Shown one piece after another: positions 6,089 to 7,074 of a DNA stretch of 7,074 nucleotides (position 1 is its first letter; every line of letters starts with the position of its first letter). Where the stretch lies: contig DASVGQ010000151.1 in NCBI GenBank assembly GCA_036379455.1, positions 1-7,074 of the forward strand, given 5' to 3'. Under the pieces are notes generated by a model. That model saw only the letters and a list, made by a program, of their open reading frames with translations, searched no databases and was not told where the DNA came from. The translations under genes were made by a program, and so were the position numbers. Origin of the DNA: SCRT01 sp036379455 (GTDB lineage: Bacteria > Pseudomonadota > Gammaproteobacteria > Nevskiales > Nevskiaceae).

Positions 6089-6496
6089 ATGGCCTCTGTC
6101 ACCCAACCAGCTGAACAAAGTTATGGAACCGGTCGCCGCAAAACCTCCGCGGCGCGCGTCTTCCTGCGGCCGGGAAGCGGCAAGATGACGATCAACGGCA
6201 AATCCGTCGAGGACTACTTCGGCCGTGAGACGTCGCGCATGCTGGTGCGCCAGCCGCTCGAGGTAGCCGAATCCCTCGACCGCTTTGACTTCACGATCAC
6301 GGTCAGCGGCGGCGGTGCGTCGGGTCAGGCCGGTGCGGTACGCCACGGCATCACGCGTGCGCTGATCCAGTACGACGATGCGCTCAAGCAGCCGCTGCGT
6401 GCTGCCGGGCTCGTGACGCGTGACGACCGTCAGGTCGAGCGCAAGAAGGTGGGCTTGCACAAGGCGCGGCGCGCCACGCAGTACAGCAAGCGCTGA
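6089..6496 (+). CDS. rpsI: 30S ribosomal protein S9
   Basis: S9 is a 16S rRNA-binding small-subunit protein whose C-terminal tail reaches the P-site tRNA. The 135-residue product is about five longer than the E. coli protein because of a Ser/Thr/Gln-rich N-terminus (MASVTQPAEQS) before the conserved YGTGRRKTSAARVF. Further signatures are YFGRETSRMLVRQPLE, GGGASGQAGAVRHGITRAL and the basic end KKVGLHKARRATQYSKR, with the conserved terminal SKR. The ATG at 6089 has a weak GAAGA just upstream, overlapping the rplM stop region, consistent with translation coupled to rplM. It is followed by a hairpin and tRNA-Gln. Confidence 0.97.
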   Translation: MASVTQPAEQSYGTGRRKTSAARVFLRPGSGKMTINGKSVEDYFGRETSRMLVRQPLEVAESLDRFDFTITVSGGGASGQAGAVRHGITRALIQYDDALKQPLRAAGLVTRDDRQVERKKVGLHKARRATQYSKR

Positions 6497-6516
6497 TTTG
6501 CGGCCGGGCTTTCGCG

Positions 6517-6537
6517 GCGCACCGGTCCACGGTGCGC
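6517..6537 (+). repeat. 8-bp hairpin between rpsI and tRNA-Gln
   Basis: GCGCACCG (6517-6524) and CGGTGCGC (6530-6537) pair perfectly around the loop GTCCA, 20 bp after the rpsI stop. No T-run follows, so it is a weak terminator candidate at best. It may mark the mRNA 3' end or a processing site before the tRNA. Confidence 0.4.
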
Positions 6538-6553
6538 GGCGGTTGTACCCGGC

Positions 6554-6575
6554 GACGATCCGTTGGGGGATCGTC
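6554..6575 (+). repeat. Inverted repeat across the tRNA-Gln 5' end
   Basis: GACGATCC (6554-6561), in the leader, is perfectly complementary to GGATCGTC (6568-6575), which forms the end of the acceptor strand and the 5' strand of the D-stem. The loop is 6 bases. This hairpin and the mature cloverleaf exclude each other. Confidence 0.45.
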
Positions 6576-6637
6576 TAATGGTAGGACCCGGGATTCTGAT
6601 TCCCGTTATCCAGGTTCGAGTCCTGGTCCCCCAGCCA
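6564..6637 (+). tRNA. tRNA-Gln (anticodon CUG)
   Basis: The sequence folds into a complete cloverleaf: acceptor TGGGGGA with TCCCCCA, a 3-bp D-stem GTC/GAC with GG in the loop, anticodon stem CGGGA/TCCCG with loop TTCTGAT, and T-stem CCAGG/CCTGG with loop TTCGAGT. The anticodon CTG is at 6596-6598 and reads CAG. The U1-A72 first pair and G73 are typical of bacterial tRNA-Gln. The 3' CCA is encoded (6635-6637). It lies 67 bp after rpsI; no clear promoter of its own is seen, so read-through from rplM-rpsI is possible. Confidence 0.96.
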
Positions 6638-6857
6638 ATTTTCCGATCTGTGCGATCGCATCGCGTCCAGCGATGCTGAACCGCTGGCAGTGCCTGCGAG
6701 ACATACGCCTTTTCGACGCCGTCGTGTGCGGAGCCGGTCGCTGATTCCGCGAGCCGCGCGAACCGCACGGGACTGCCGATACGCGCTCGAACCGCACGAC
6801 AGGTCCAAGCGACCTGCACCCGGGCGCGAACGGCGGTTCGCTACACTTGCGCGCTGT
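6638..6857. other. Non-coding spacer between the two tRNA genes
   Basis: These 220 bases contain no recognisable gene. They hold a perfect 10-bp palindrome TGCGATCGCA (6651-6660), a hairpin GCATCGC/GCGATGC with loop GTCCA (6658-6676), an 11-bp direct repeat CGAACCGCACG (6759-6769 and 6788-6798), a hairpin CAGGTC/GACCTG (6800-6816), and the -10 region of tRNA-Arg. Frames through it run into the tRNAs and look fortuitous. Confidence 0.55.
6842..6857 (+). promoter_or_regulatory. Candidate -10 and discriminator of tRNA-Arg promoter
   Basis: TACACT (6842-6847) fits a sigma70 -10 hexamer and is followed by TGCGCGC, a GC-rich discriminator of the kind found at stringently controlled tRNA and rRNA promoters. 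Start would be near 6854, just ahead of the mature tRNA end. No good -35 hexamer is visible. Confidence 0.4.
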
Positions 6858-6931
6858 GTCCCCGTAGCTCAGCAGGATAGAGCGGTCGCCTCCTAAGCGA
6901 CAGGTCGCGCGTTCGAATCGCGCCGGGGACG
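6858..6931 (+). tRNA. tRNA-Arg (anticodon CCU)
   Basis: A complete cloverleaf is present: acceptor GTCCCCG with CGGGGAC, D-stem GCTC/GAGC, anticodon stem GTCGC/GCGAC with loop CTCCTAA, a five-base variable region, and T-stem GCGCG/CGCGC with loop TTCGAAT. The anticodon CCT (6892-6894) reads AGG, a rare arginine codon in high-GC proteobacteria. The discriminator is G6931 and the next bases are CCC, so the terminal CCA is not encoded and must be added by nucleotidyltransferase. tRNA-Arg(CCU) genes are known integration sites for islands and phages, but no integrase is visible in the 143 bases that follow. Confidence 0.95.
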
Positions 6932-7031
6932 CCCTACGCCTGGCGGCGTCCAGCGGCTATACAGTGTATGCGGTCGCGTCGGGCATCGGTTGGTTCGCAT
7001 ATTTCGGTCATCGAGGCTGACCGGCGCGTGT
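6932..7031. other. Region after tRNA-Arg with no visible gene
   Basis: No gene is seen. Notable are GGCGTCC (6945-6951), complementary to GGACGCC that ends the tRNA (6927-6933), and an 11-bp interrupted palindrome ATACA-G-TGTAT (6959-6969), which could be an operator or an AT-rich -10 region in otherwise GC-rich DNA. Confidence 0.35.
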
Positions 7032-7066
7032 CGCCCGCAGCCAACTCTGTGGGCGGGTTTCCTTGT
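7032..7066 (+). terminator. Possible intrinsic terminator downstream of tRNA-Arg
   Basis: CGCCCGCAG (7032-7040) pairs with CTGTGGGCG (7047-7055) over 9 bp with one G-U pair and a six-base loop CCAACT, followed by GGTTTCCTTGT, a poor but T-biased tail. The opposite strand has no T-run after the stem, so it would act on plus-strand transcripts, plausibly that of tRNA-Arg about 100 bp upstream. Confidence 0.4.
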
Positions 7067-7074
7067 CCGGCGCA

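Noticed and set aside
6759..6798. CGAACCGCACG direct repeat as a CRISPR or attachment-site remnant
   Set aside because: There are only two 11-bp copies 29 bp apart, with no further units and no adjacent integrase or cas gene; likely chance.
6532..6896. Short plus-strand open frames over and between the tRNA genes
   Set aside because: They run through mature tRNA sequence and have no conserved features.

Overview
The window is high-GC chromosomal DNA from a proteobacterium, most likely a beta- or gammaproteobacterium. The evidence is a canonical PilT/PilU pair close to the Pseudomonas proteins, L13 and S9 proteins of the beta/gamma type (S9 ends in a KARRATQYSKR tail), a DUF4124 envelope protein, and an RpiA collinear with the E. 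coli enzyme. Genus cannot be fixed from the sequence alone. No insertion sequence, CRISPR array or phage gene is visible.

Layout. Left (1-931, minus strand): the first 19 codons of an exported protein cut by the window edge, then rpiA (ribose-5-phosphate isomerase A), separated by about 200 bp. Positions 932-1436 hold about 500 bp without a credible gene, covering the rpiA promoter/leader and the region upstream of pilT, with two clear hairpins. Centre (1437-4748, plus strand): three tightly packed, paralogous PilT-family motor ATPases, namely pilT, pilU and a third PilU-like protein. The pilT stop is 10 bp before the pilU start, and the pilU stop overlaps the GTG start of the third gene by 4 bp. 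They read as one operon for type IVa pilus retraction. Convergent to it (4751-5467, minus strand), with only 2 bp between the stop codons, is a secreted DUF4124 protein with a Pro/Arg/His-rich tail.

Right (5500-7074, plus strand): a sigma70-like promoter, the ribosomal operon rplM-rpsI, tRNA-Gln(CUG), about 220 bp of apparently non-coding DNA with small hairpins, tRNA-Arg(CCU), and a possible terminator near the window end. Both tRNAs fold into complete cloverleaves by hand. tRNA-Gln has an encoded CCA and tRNA-Arg does not.

Most of the window is ordinary housekeeping DNA. The strongest candidate for something less described is the third motor ATPase. It keeps the Walker A, Asp-box and His-box histidines and the catalytic Walker B glutamate, but has lost two acidic residues that its two neighbours share (Q210 in place of Glu of RxRET, N220 in place of Glu of AETGH). 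Other points worth a look are alternative RNA pairings in the rpiA and rplM leaders and at the 5' end of the tRNA-Gln precursor, a 10-bp-stem hairpin upstream of pilT, and the absence of terminator space between the convergent genes.
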